Assembly: GCF_018613695.1 (NCBI RefSeq)
Contig: NZ_JAGGPR010000006.1
Coordinates: forward strand, 62,001 to 126,000
Direction of reading: 5' to 3'
Length of the DNA stretch: 64,000 nt
Origin: Arthrobacter sp. ISL-95
GTDB taxonomy: Bacteria; Actinomycetota; Actinomycetes; Actinomycetales; Micrococcaceae
In this document: positions 24,588 to 33,070 of the stretch, piece after piece
Layout of the letters: each line of letters opens with the position of its first letter
How positions within the stretch are numbered: the stretch's first letter is position 1
Notes under the pieces: model-generated
Database searches by the model: none
What the model was told of the DNA's origin: nothing
The model's input: only the letters and a program-made list of their open reading frames with translations
Program-made: the position numbers and the translations under genes

Positions 24588-27286
24588 CCGCCACTTGGCC
24601 CGGCGTTGACCCCGCATGGTCCCGGACGATCCGGGTAAGGTCCACGTCCAAGGTAGACGCGCCCGGCGCGATGCGTCGCTGGCATTTGCTGGACAACGGA
24701 GCCGAACTCACGCGCCGTGGCTTGACTCCGATCGGTACCTTGCTGTGCGTGCATGGCAACCCTACCTGGTCCTATCTGTGGCGGACGCTGTTAAGCGCCG
24801 GAGCGGACACGGCTCATCCGTGGCGGGTTGTGGCGGTGGACCAGTTGGACATGGGCTACTCCGAGCGCACCGGCACGTTCCGGCGCCTGGCTGACCGGAT
24901 CAATGACCTCGGTGACCTCACGGATGCCCTGGGCCTGGAGGGACCCGTGGTGACGGTTGGCCATGACTGGGGTGGAGTGATCAGTACAGGCTGGGCTCTG
25001 GAGCACCCGCAGCTCCTTACAGGAGTGGTACTGACCAACACCGCCGTCCACCACCCTGCTGATACACCAATCCCGCCGGCTCTCCGGCTCGCCTTGCATC
25101 CTGCCGTGCACCGGTGGGGCACTACGACGTCGGATGCCTTTCTGCGCGTGACGCACTCGCTGGCTAACCCGCCGCTGCCGGCTGACGTGGGGAGGGCTTT
25201 CATGGCTCCCTATCGCGGTGCCGGGCGCCGGGCCGGAGTGGGGAACTTTGTGGCAGACATCCCCGCAGACACTACCCACCCCAGCTACCCAACTCTGAAC
25301 CAAGTAGCGGAGGGCTTGCGCGGGCTAAAGGTTCCGGCATTGATGTTGTGGGGTCCCAAGGATCCGATCTTCTCCGACCGTTACCTCAAAGACCTCATCG
25401 GCCGGCTTCCCCACGCGGATGTGCATCGCTTTGAAGGTGCCGGACACTTGGTGGCAGAGGACAGGGATATTGCGGCGCCGGTCTATGACTGGCTTGCTGT
25501 GCACGGCACCGACATCAGCGGTGGGGACTCGCGGTACGCCGTAGCCAACGGCCGCCAGATGCCTGAGGAGCCAGCCGAAGAAGACAGGGCAGCATTCCGA
25601 CCCCTTTGGGACTCGCTGACCGAACTGGCGGCGGGGCCGGTTATGGGTGAGATCGCTGTTGCCGAAATGGCGACCGACGGCAGCGTGAGTCGGTCGCTTA
25701 GCTGGCAGCAGTTGGACCAGCGCATTCTGGATCTGGTGGAGGGCTTGCGTGAAGCCGGAGTGGGACGCGGCAGCCGCGTAAGCCTGATGGTTCCTCCTGG
25801 ATCCGACCTCACCGTTGCGCTGTACGCCTGCCTGAAGTTGGGTGCGGTTGTAGTTGTAGCCGACGCCGGACTGGGAACCAAGGGGATGAGCCGCGCTGTG
25901 AAGGGCGCTACCGCTGATTTCCTGATTGGCATCGACAAGGCTTTGGCCGCCGCCGCGGTCCTTGGGTGGCCTGGGCGCCGGATCAGCGTTCAGGATCTCC
26001 CAACCGCCCGCCGTCGAATCCTCGGTGTCGAGACTTCACTGGCTGCTTTGACAAAGAGCGGCGCGAACAGCGGCGCCAAACGCGCCGAAGACAAGCACGT
26101 GGAGATCGTGGACCCGGACGCGCCGTCCGCCGTGCTGTTTACCTCCGGCTCCACCGGGCCCGCCAAGGGCGTCCTGTACACACACCGGCAGCTGGCTGCG
26201 ATGCGGGACACGGTTGCCGCCACGTTCGGGATCGGTGCAGGCGCCAGGCTAGTGGCGGGTTTCGCGCCCTTTGCGTTGCTGGGGCCGGCACTGGGAGCTG
26301 TTTCGGTGACCCCTGCCATGGACGTCACTGCCCCCCGAACCCTGACGGCCAAGACGCTGGCGGAGGCGGTAAATGCCATTGACGCGACCGTGGTTTTCGC
26401 TTCCCCGGCGGCTTTGCGTAATGTCGTCGCCACCCGGGATGACCTCAGCGGCGCACTCAGGGAGGCTCTTGAAAACGTGGAGATGCTCCTATCCGCCGGC
26501 GCGCCGGTCCCGGAGTCCCTCCTTGCTGAAGTGCAACAGTTGATGCCCCAGGCTTCCCTGCATACGCCCTACGGAATGACTGAGGCGTTGCCGGTCACTG
26601 ACATCAGCTTTGAGGAGATTCAGGCGGCCGGTGCCGATGCCGCTGCCGGGACAGTCCTGGGAGCCGGCAACGGAGTCTGCGTGGGCATGCCCGTGCACGG
26701 AACCCGGTTGGCGATCGTCCCGCTGGCGGCAGATGGCACAGCATCGGGAGAGCATCGCGGCACTGAGGCCGGGGTGACGGGGGAGATACTGGTCAGCGCG
26801 CCGCACGTGAAAGAAGCCTATGACAAGCTCTGGCTGACTCAACGTCAGAGTGCCGGCCTGAGCGGATGGCACCGAACGGGGGATGTAGGCCACTTCGACG
26901 CCGTAGGCCGCCTCTGGGTGGAGGGACGGCTTGCCCATGTGGTGACGGCGCCCGGGAATGCAGTGACTCCGGTTGGTGCCGAGCAATGCATCGAACAGTT
27001 GGACGCTGTGCGGATTGCTGCCATCGCCGGAGTTGGACCGAGCGGGACCCAAGCTGTAGTGGCCGTGGTCGAGACCGTTCCTCCAGTTTCCAAGGCCGGT
27101 CCCGCAGCGCCGCAACTCGCAGGGCGTGTCCGACGAGCAGCTTCCGAGGCCGGCGTCGATGTCAGTGCCGTGCTCGTAGTGCCTGCACAACCCACCGACA
27201 TCAGGCATAACGCCAAGATTGACAGGACACGCCTGGCACGCTGGGCTTCACGGGTGCTGGCCGGCGGCCGTCCGGGGAAGCCATGA
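24581..27286 (+). CDS. oleBC: OleBC fusion: beta-lactone decarboxylase plus beta-lactone synthetase
   Basis: A 901-residue fusion. Residues 1-310 are an alpha/beta hydrolase (OleB) of the haloalkane-dehalogenase type: oxyanion HGNPTWSYLW, nucleophile Asp in GHDWGG and His in GAGHLVAED. Residues from about 350 are an adenylate-forming ligase-like domain (OleC): LFTSGSTGPAKG, PYGMTEALPVTD, RTGDVGHFDAVGRL and the C-terminal Lys in RHNAKIDRT. In characterised systems OleC closes the beta-hydroxy acid to a beta-lactone and OleB removes CO2 to give a cis-alkene. The TTG start at 24581 overlaps the oleA stop by 7 bases and has GGTGGAG 5-6 bases upstream. The fusion is known in Actinobacteria such as Micrococcus; it is separate in Gram-negative bacteria. 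Confidence 0.9.
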   Translation: MVAATWPGVDPAWSRTIRVRSTSKVDAPGAMRRWHLLDNGAELTRRGLTPIGTLLCVHGNPTWSYLWRTLLSAGADTAHPWRVVAVDQLDMGYSERTGTFRRLADRINDLGDLTDALGLEGPVVTVGHDWGGVISTGWALEHPQLLTGVVLTNTAVHHPADTPIPPALRLALHPAVHRWGTTTSDAFLRVTHSLANPPLPADVGRAFMAPYRGAGRRAGVGNFVADIPADTTHPSYPTLNQVAEGLRGLKVPALMLWGPKDPIFSDRYLKDLIGRLPHADVHRFEGAGHLVAEDRDIAAPVYDWLAVHGTDISGGDSRYAVANGRQMPEEPAEEDRAAFRPLWDSLTELAAGPVMGEIAVAEMATDGSVSRSLSWQQLDQRILDLVEGLREAGVGRGSRVSLMVPPGSDLTVALYACLKLGAVVVVADAGLGTKGMSRAVKGATADFLIGIDKALAAAAVLGWPGRRISVQDLPTARRRILGVETSLAALTKSGANSGAKRAEDKHVEIVDPDAPSAVLFTSGSTGPAKGVLYTHRQLAAMRDTVAATFGIGAGARLVAGFAPFALLGPALGAVSVTPAMDVTAPRTLTAKTLAEAVNAIDATVVFASPAALRNVVATRDDLSGALREALENVEMLLSAGAPVPESLLAEVQQLMPQASLHTPYGMTEALPVTDISFEEIQAAGADAAAGTVLGAGNGVCVGMPVHGTRLAIVPLAADGTASGEHRGTEAGVTGEILVSAPHVKEAYDKLWLTQRQSAGLSGWHRTGDVGHFDAVGRLWVEGRLAHVVTAPGNAVTPVGAEQCIEQLDAVRIAAIAGVGPSGTQAVVAVVETVPPVSKAGPAAPQLAGRVRRAASEAGVDVSAVLVVPAQPTDIRHNAKIDRTRLARWASRVLAGGRPGKP

Positions 27287-28341
27287 GGGTACTCGTCACT
27301 GGTGCCAGTGGGCTCCTTGGCAGCGAGGTGGCTCGGCAACTGGTGCGTCAAGGCCATGATGTGGTCTCGTTTCAGCGCCGCTCGTCGGGGGTGGAGGGCG
27401 TGGAAGACTTCCGCGGATCCATCAACGACGACGCTGCCCTCCGCCAGGCAGTGAACGGTGTGGAGGGAATCATCCACCTTGCGGCCAAAGTTTCCATCAC
27501 CGGCCGCGCCACGGAGTTCGACGCAGTCAATGTTGAAGGAACGCGTCGGCTACTGCATCTGGCCCGGGCTGCCGGGGTGCGGGACGTAGTGTATGTCTCC
27601 TCACCATCTGTGGCCCACTCCGGAGCGGCCATCATGGGGGCAGGTGCGGAGAAGGCCGACCCACGGCATGCGCGCGGAGACTATGCCCGCACCAAAGCTG
27701 AGGCTGAATTACTGGCCCTCGCGGCAAATGGTGCCGACTTCAGGGTGGCAGCAGTGCGGCCCCATATTGTATGGGGCCCCGGCGACACCCAGCTGGTTGA
27801 ACGCGTCCTCGCTCGTGCCAGCCACAGCCGCCTACCGCTGCTCGACTCCGGCGCGGCCCTGATCGACACGACATACGTGGACAATGCCGCGTCGGCCATC
27901 GTCGCAGCCCTGCACCGCATGGAACACGTCCATGGCAGGGCCGTGGTGGTGAGCAACGGCGAGCCCCGGCCGATCGGGGAGCTGCTGTCAGGCATTTGTG
28001 CAGCGGGCGGCGTGGCCCCGCCGTCGTGGTCTGTGCCGGGCGGGCTGGCACGGGCGGCCGGAGCGGTAGTGGAAAGGGTGTGGACCTGGGCGGGACGCGA
28101 AGAGGAACCGCCCATGACACGGTTCCTCGCTGAGCAGCTCTCCACCGCGCACTGGTTCGACCAACGCGCAACCCGTGAACTCCTCAACTGGACACCTGCT
28201 GTCTCCCTTGATGAAGGACTGGCCAGGCTGCGCGAGTACTACGGCGGGGAATTCAGGTCAGGTGGTCGAAGTCTCCCCGTGTCCATGCTGCATGCCGCTG
28301 GGCAGAGTCGCGCAGAACGTCCTTCGCGCCGGAAGAGATGA
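27283..28341 (+). CDS. oleD: OleD: NAD(P)H-dependent 2-alkyl-3-ketoacid reductase
   Basis: A 352-residue extended short-chain dehydrogenase. The dinucleotide motif is VTGASGLLGSEVA at the N-terminus and the active-site Tyr/Lys pair is YARTKAEAE (about residue 132). OleD reduces the beta-keto acid from OleA to the beta-hydroxy acid used by OleC. The ATG overlaps the oleBC stop (ATGA). The protein runs about 20-25 residues beyond the usual end of the fold; this basic tail (ending RAERPSRRKR) is encoded where the gene overlaps the convergent neighbour by 89 bp. Confidence 0.88.
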   Translation: MRVLVTGASGLLGSEVARQLVRQGHDVVSFQRRSSGVEGVEDFRGSINDDAALRQAVNGVEGIIHLAAKVSITGRATEFDAVNVEGTRRLLHLARAAGVRDVVYVSSPSVAHSGAAIMGAGAEKADPRHARGDYARTKAEAELLALAANGADFRVAAVRPHIVWGPGDTQLVERVLARASHSRLPLLDSGAALIDTTYVDNAASAIVAALHRMEHVHGRAVVVSNGEPRPIGELLSGICAAGGVAPPSWSVPGGLARAAGAVVERVWTWAGREEEPPMTRFLAEQLSTAHWFDQRATRELLNWTPAVSLDEGLARLREYYGGEFRSGGRSLPVSMLHAAGQSRAERPSRRKR

Positions 28342-29065
28342 CGTTGTTGAAGTTGCCGTAAATCCGATCGAACTCAAGCCCCTCCAGCTGGGCGGCGATA
28401 CGTAGCACCACGGCACCGGAGAGCGGTAATCGGTTGGGATAGCTGCGCATGAAGGCGACCGTGCACCGATCAGGATTGGGAAAAACAGTGTCACCGGTCA
28501 GCAGTACTCCTTTGCCGTCAGCTCCTGCTGCCCAGTGCGCCACGGCGCTGCCCGGGAAGTGCCCGCCTGTCTGATGCAGGGCCAATCCTTCTGCAATTTC
28601 TATAGTGCCGGACCAGTATGCGACGCTTGGGTCATGGCGGCCGAGCCATTGGCGGTCTGCCTCGGCCACCAGGACCGGGACGTTTCCAAGGCGGCGCGAC
28701 CATTCCACCTGCACACCAAACATGTGTGGATGGCTGGCGGCGATCGCCACAACCGGACCCTGCTCAAGGACCGATTGCACTGCGTTGTCATCAAGATAAC
28801 CCACAGGATCCCACAGGAGTGAACCCTGGGGCGTCACCACAAGCTGGGCAGTTTGGCCGATGCCGACCTTCGGCTCAGTACTGATCGCTATGAGCCCGGG
28901 TTCATTTTGCTCCAGTAATGCCTGCCGCCCTGTCCGGCTCAGCTCGTCCAAGGTGAGCCAGTGTTGTCCGTCCTCGGGCACGTACTGGCGTTCGTCGGCG
29001 CACATCGGACAGAGGTCCGGCACGGGTTCGTCGCGTTCCACGGCACAGGTAGCGCAGATCAGCAT
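28253..29065 (-). CDS. Metallo-beta-lactamase-fold protein with N-terminal zinc ribbon
   Basis: A 270-residue protein. It begins with a rubredoxin-like ribbon (C4-x2-C7 and C19-x2-C22) and continues as a metallo-beta-lactamase-fold hydrolase. The usual H-x-H-x-D-H motif is replaced by SHPHMFG, so the third His and Asp are missing. Later metal ligands are present (GGHFPGS and VLLTGDTVFPN). The start ATG 29065 has AAAGGA upstream. It overlaps the convergent oleD by 89 bp at the 3' end. The divergent neighbour is a small DUF2945-like gene. Function unknown; loss of part of the metal site suggests one bound metal or an altered reaction. Confidence 0.75.
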   Translation of the reverse strand: MLICATCAVERDEPVPDLCPMCADERQYVPEDGQHWLTLDELSRTGRQALLEQNEPGLIAISTEPKVGIGQTAQLVVTPQGSLLWDPVGYLDDNAVQSVLEQGPVVAIAASHPHMFGVQVEWSRRLGNVPVLVAEADRQWLGRHDPSVAYWSGTIEIAEGLALHQTGGHFPGSAVAHWAAGADGKGVLLTGDTVFPNPDRCTVAFMRSYPNRLPLSGAVVLRIAAQLEGLEFDRIYGNFNNVISSGAKDVLRDSAQRHAAWTRGDFDHLT

Positions 29066-29184
29066 CAGAAGTCCTTTCCACAGCACTTTAATCCGACTGC
29101 TCCGCCGAGTGACCACCAATGATCATCATGCTTACTATTGTGGAGCAGTGGAAGTTGGAGAGGGACACCACACTAGGAGCGGAC

Positions 29185-29391
29185 ATGGCACTGAGCAAGG
29201 GAACACGCGTGGAGTGGAACACCCCGCAGGGCAAGACGCACGGAAAGATCGTGGAAAAGAAGACCAGCGACTTTGAACTGGACGGAAACAAACACGTGGC
29301 CAGTGAGGACGAGCCGCAATACGTGGTGGAATCCGGGAAAACCGGGGCCAGAGCAGCGCACAAGGGCTCCGCTTTGACCGAAAAGAACTAG
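29185..29391 (+). CDS. DUF2945-like small protein (Tudor-like fold)
   Basis: A 68-residue soluble protein starting MALSKGTRVEWNTPQGKTHG and continuing KIVEKKTSDFELDGNKHVAS. This matches the DUF2945/HVA1 family of small Tudor-like domains. The ATG at 29185 has TAGGAGCGG just upstream; a longer frame extends back to 29119 but has no ribosome site. It ends 4 bp before the flavoprotein gene, so the two are probably co-transcribed. No function is established for the family in bacteria. Confidence 0.8.
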   Translation: MALSKGTRVEWNTPQGKTHGKIVEKKTSDFELDGNKHVASEDEPQYVVESGKTGARAAHKGSALTEKN

Positions 29392-29395
29392 TGGC

Positions 29396-30592
29396 ATGGC
29401 ACAGCATCACGAGGTGGTCATCATCGGCGGAGGCAATGCAGGCGTGTCCCTGGCCGCGCGTTTGAAGCGGTACGGCATTAAGGACATTGCCCTGATCGAA
29501 CCCAAGGAGCACCACCTCTACCAGCCACTGTTCTCGCATATCGCCGGCGGTCGGGCCGAGGTGAAGGAAGCCGTTCGGAGCCAGCATTCCGTAACCCCCA
29601 AGGGTGTGGCTTGGATCAAGGACAAAGCTGTGGATGTGGATGCCAAGGCCAATTCGGTGACGCTGGCGTCCGGGTCCACGGTGAGCTACGAGCACCTCGT
29701 TGTGTGCCCGGGGCTGCAGTACAACTGGGATGCCGTGCCGGGGCTGGCTGAGGCGGTGCACTCGGCGTACGGCTCATCGCACTACGAGTTTGAGCTTGCG
29801 CCAAAGCTCTGGACACTCCTGAGCTCCATGACGTCCGGAACCGTCGTCTTCACCATGCCCTCAGGACCTGTCAAGTGCGCCGGGGCCAGCCAGAAACCGA
29901 TGTACTTGGCCTGTGACTATTGGAGGGAACAAGGCGTTCTGGAGAACATCCGGGTTGTTATGGTCCAGCCCTATCCCACAGTCTTCGGCGTTCCCCAAGT
30001 TGATGGGGAGCTTGACCGCAAGATCGCCGAGTACGGCATTGAGTTGCGGACAAACAGCGAGCTGGTGGCAGTGAATCCTGCCGATCGAACAGCAACCATC
30101 CGGAGCATCAAGGACCACACTTCGGAGGAGCTGCCCTACGACGTCCTCAACGCTGTTCCGCCCCAGTCAGCGCCGGAGTGGCTCAAAACCACGGACTTGC
30201 CTGCAGATGGAGACCGCCACGGCTTTGTGGAGGTGGACACGCAGACGTTGCGGCATCCCAGATACCCCAACGTCTGGTCACTTGGCGACGCTGCAGGAAC
30301 AACGAACTCGAAGGCCGGCGGTGCGCTCCGTAAGCAGACGAAGGTCCTGGCGGAAAACCTGCTCTCGGTCCGCAAAGGCGAACCACTCAGTGCGAAGTAC
30401 AACGGATACTCCGTCTGTCCATTCACCGTTTCGCGGAGCACCGTGGTCTTTGCCGAGTTCGATGATGGTTACCAGCCCATGCCCACCATCCCTCAGGTGC
30501 CCACATGGAAGGAAAGTCGGCTTTCCTGGTGGGTGGACCGCGACATGTTCCCGCAGGTTTACTGGCACCTGATTCTTAAAGGCCGGGCGTAG
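29396..30592 (+). CDS. Sulfide:quinone oxidoreductase-like FAD flavoprotein
   Basis: A 398-residue pyridine-nucleotide-disulfide-type flavoprotein. The FAD site is VVIIGGGNAGVSLAARL; the second nucleotide-binding region and GDAAGTTNSKAGGA near residue 300 close the FAD pocket. Two cysteines match the redox pair of SQR: GPVKCAGASQKP (about residue 161) and YSVCPF (about 341). A third SQR cysteine is not seen, so it resembles types that lack it. SQR oxidises sulfide at the membrane and passes electrons to quinone. It has no signal peptide; SQRs attach peripherally. It follows the DUF2945 gene by 4 bp and is followed by a terminator. Confidence 0.8.
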   Translation: MAQHHEVVIIGGGNAGVSLAARLKRYGIKDIALIEPKEHHLYQPLFSHIAGGRAEVKEAVRSQHSVTPKGVAWIKDKAVDVDAKANSVTLASGSTVSYEHLVVCPGLQYNWDAVPGLAEAVHSAYGSSHYEFELAPKLWTLLSSMTSGTVVFTMPSGPVKCAGASQKPMYLACDYWREQGVLENIRVVMVQPYPTVFGVPQVDGELDRKIAEYGIELRTNSELVAVNPADRTATIRSIKDHTSEELPYDVLNAVPPQSAPEWLKTTDLPADGDRHGFVEVDTQTLRHPRYPNVWSLGDAAGTTNSKAGGALRKQTKVLAENLLSVRKGEPLSAKYNGYSVCPFTVSRSTVVFAEFDDGYQPMPTIPQVPTWKESRLSWWVDRDMFPQVYWHLILKGRA

Positions 30593-30601
30593 AGACGCCA
30601 A

Positions 30602-30637
30602 AAGACCGGTCAGGCCACCAGGCCCGGCCGGTCTCTT
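30602..30637. terminator. Bidirectional terminator between the SQR-like gene and cspA
   Basis: AGACCGGTCAGGCC (30603-30616) pairs with GGCCCGGCCGGTCT (30621-30634) around an ACCA loop, with one mismatch and one wobble. It has an A-rich left flank and CTT on the right. It serves the plus-strand flavoprotein gene and the convergent cold-shock gene. Confidence 0.8.
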
Positions 30638-30661
30638 GATTGTGAACTTTATGTTGTGAAC

Positions 30662-30865
30662 TCAGGCGGGTTGAATGTTCTCCGCCTGCGGACCCTTGGG
30701 GCCCTGCGTGATGTCGAATTGGACCTTCTGGTTCTCCTCCAGCGAACGGTATCCGCTCGACGTGATCGCTGAGTAGTGAGCAAACACGTCTGGGCCTCCA
30801 TCGTCCGGGGCGATGAATCCGAAACCCTTTTCAGCGTTAAACCACTTAACTGTTCCTGTTGCCAT
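30662..30865 (-). CDS. cspA: Cold-shock protein
   Basis: A 67-residue cold-shock-domain protein. RNP1 is [10 protein letters not shown] and RNP2 is VFAHYSAI; the start [16 protein letters not shown] is the standard Csp N-terminus. It would bind single-stranded RNA/DNA as an RNA chaperone. It is preceded by GGAAATAAAGGC with AAAGG as the ribosome site. About 139 bp separate its start from the end of the Kef-type antiporter gene; nothing clear is in that gap besides its own promoter. Confidence 0.95.
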   Translation of the reverse strand: MATGTVKWFNAEKGFGFIAPDDGGPDVFAHYSAITSSGYRSLEENQKVQFDITQGPKGPQAENIQPA

Positions 30866-31004
30866 GCCTTTATTTCCTTCACCCGGTCGCTGGTCGGTCC
30901 CGCTGGTCGGTTGCCGTCCCTGCCACTCACGTTATGAGCCTATGGGCCGGGTCCGCTTGGGGCAACACTTTTGCTCGGACTTTGCGCAGCCGGCTGCCAG
31001 GCAG

Positions 31005-32207
31005 TCAGGCTTTCGGTGCGCGCAGCTCAGGGTCTGCCGCTTCCGGGCGACGCAGCCGGCGAAGCGCCAGTAAAGGAAACAGGAGTACCGAGAGCATCCC
31101 CGCACCTACCAGGGCGGACGAAATCCCACTGGTGATCAGCCCGTGTTCCCGGCCAATGGTGGTCACAGCCACGATGATGGGCAACGCTGTGGCACCGAAT
31201 AGCATGAGGGCTCTTTTGTCCGCTCGACTGGAGCCGGGGGGCGCGGCGAGCAATGATGGCAGACCGCGGATGATCAGCAACAGGCCAAGGAACAGGGGGA
31301 TCATAGCGAGGGTTACCGGGTTGGAAATCAGCGCCCCAAGATCGAAGTCAATGCCGGTGTCGATGAAGAAGATGGGAACCAGGAACCCGAAAGCTACGGC
31401 GTCGATCTTCGTTTCAATGACTTCACGGTCCGCTTCAGGAGCGCGCGCTATGGTCACCTTCCAGAGGACTCCTGCGGCGAAGGCACCCAGCAGCATGTCC
31501 AGCCCCAGTAGCATGCTGAGCACCACCAGCGTACTGAGAATCAACAGAATGGACCGCATGGCGAATTGGCTGCTGGTGTGAAGCGTGGCAGTGACTTGGG
31601 CGTGGAACAAGGTGTGCCGCGCCTGGGAGGCCAGGTAGATTGCCACGCCGGTCAAGAGAACGAAGCCCAGAAGGACTCCTGATGCCACTCCAAGTTGTTT
31701 GCCACTGAAGAACAGCGAAATAGCTATCAACGGACCAAACTCGCCGGCGGCGCCCAAAGCGGTGACGGCCACACCAATGGGCGACGTGGAAGCGCCGGCG
31801 TCCCGGAGGATCGGCAGCAGCGCGCCCAAGGCCGTGGAGCACAGGGCAACGCCGATGATCACGGCAGACTCCGGTGAGGGGACCATGACAAAACCTGCCC
31901 CGATGCCCGCAGCCAGGGAGATGACCCATCCTGCAGAAGCACGGTAAATGGGACGGCCGCGAATGGCCGTGAAATCGATCTCGTTGCCGGCAACGAAGAA
32001 CAGCATGGCCAGTCCGAAGTCGGCCAGCGTGTCGGTGAACGCGGTGGACTGGACCCAGCCCAGCAGGCTGGGACCTAACAGGATGCCAAGGACAATCTCA
32101 AAGACCACGATTGGCACTTTGACCCAACGATTAAGGAGCCGGGTGGCAAGAGGAGCCACCACAGCCATGACGGCGATGAGGACCAGTGACGTGGACAAGC
32201 CTTGCAT
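31005..32207 (-). CDS. Cation/proton antiporter (Kef/CPA2 type)
   Basis: A 400-residue membrane protein with about 12 segments. CPA2 features: VKVPIVVFEIVLGILLGPSL, then LGLAMLFFVAGNEIDFTAI (the F-x-x-G-x-E region), SPESAVIIGVALCSTALGAL and LGAFAAGVLWKV. The start ATG 32207 is set by GGAGG 8 bases upstream; 33 more residues are possible from an upstream frame. It lacks a C-terminal regulatory (TrkA-N) domain. It likely exchanges Na+ or K+ for H+. It is divergent from the RibD-like reductase gene. Confidence 0.8.
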   Translation of the reverse strand: MQGLSTSLVLIAVMAVVAPLATRLLNRWVKVPIVVFEIVLGILLGPSLLGWVQSTAFTDTLADFGLAMLFFVAGNEIDFTAIRGRPIYRASAGWVISLAAGIGAGFVMVPSPESAVIIGVALCSTALGALLPILRDAGASTSPIGVAVTALGAAGEFGPLIAISLFFSGKQLGVASGVLLGFVLLTGVAIYLASQARHTLFHAQVTATLHTSSQFAMRSILLILSTLVVLSMLLGLDMLLGAFAAGVLWKVTIARAPEADREVIETKIDAVAFGFLVPIFFIDTGIDFDLGALISNPVTLAMIPLFLGLLLIIRGLPSLLAAPPGSSRADKRALMLFGATALPIIVAVTTIGREHGLITSGISSALVGAGMLSVLLFPLLALRRLRRPEAADPELRAPKA

Positions 32208-32433
32208 CGGCAGTGCCTCCGGTACCTCGGCTGCTTCAAGGAAAAGTACTCCAAAGCTACCGCCACCTCCTACGGTGCGCCATAACTTGAAAGCCGAATA
32301 TTCCAAGGGGAGAATCCAGCAAGTCCTATCACCGCTGCCGGGTTCCGCAGGAAACCGGGAAGCAGCATACTAATGTGAGGAAGATGCCACAGACCCGCAG
32401 CATCCGGCCGCGGTCCATGCGAAGGAGTGCATC

Positions 32434-33042
32434 GTGGGAATCCTTACCGCCAACCTGTTCATCACCCTTGACGGCGTCTACCAGGCGCCGGGCGGCCCTG
32501 AAGAGGACAGGGCCGGTGGCTTCGAATTCGGTGGGTGGCAAGCGGCCTATTTTGACGACGAAACAGGTGAAGCCATCGGCGCGGGAATCGACAGCATGGA
32601 CGCCCTGCTCCTCGGACGAAAAACCTACGACATCTTCTCGGGGTTTTGGCCCCATCAGAAGGATCACATCGGCGAAACCTTCAACGCCTTGCCGAAATTT
32701 GTTGTGTCGCGGTCCCTGACCCGGCCGGAGTGGGAAGGCACCACCTCATTGGCGGAGATCTCCGGGCTGGCTGAACTCAAGGATCAATTCCATGACATCC
32801 ACATGTTCGGCAGCGGCCACCTCATTCGCTCGCTTCTTGAAGCCAACCTCCTCGACCGGCTGAACCTGTTCCTGTATCCGCTCACCTTCGGCTCGGGAAA
32901 GCGACTGTTTGCCGACGGCTCAGGCGTCCCCGCAGCCTTCCGCTTCGCCCAGCCACCCCGGGCGTTCCCCAAGGGGGCGGTGCTGCTCTCCTATGAGCGT
33001 GCCGGCGCGCCGGTTACGGGCATCACCATCGGCCAGGACTAG
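32434..33042 (+). CDS. RibD C-terminal/dihydrofolate reductase-like protein
   Basis: A 202-residue protein of the RibD-C/DHFR-fold group, beginning MGILTANLFITLDGVYQAPGG and containing LLLGRKTYDIFSGFWP and MFGSGHLIRSLLEANLLDRL. These motifs form the NADPH pocket of the fold. Such stand-alone proteins are common in Actinobacteria and their substrates are mostly unknown. The start is GTG 32434 with GAAGGAG upstream. It is monocistronic; the next gene is convergent. Confidence 0.85.
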   Translation: MGILTANLFITLDGVYQAPGGPEEDRAGGFEFGGWQAAYFDDETGEAIGAGIDSMDALLLGRKTYDIFSGFWPHQKDHIGETFNALPKFVVSRSLTRPEWEGTTSLAEISGLAELKDQFHDIHMFGSGHLIRSLLEANLLDRLNLFLYPLTFGSGKRLFADGSGVPAAFRFAQPPRAFPKGAVLLSYERAGAPVTGITIGQD

Positions 33043-33070
33043 CCGAACGTTCTCGGGATTCCGGCCGACC

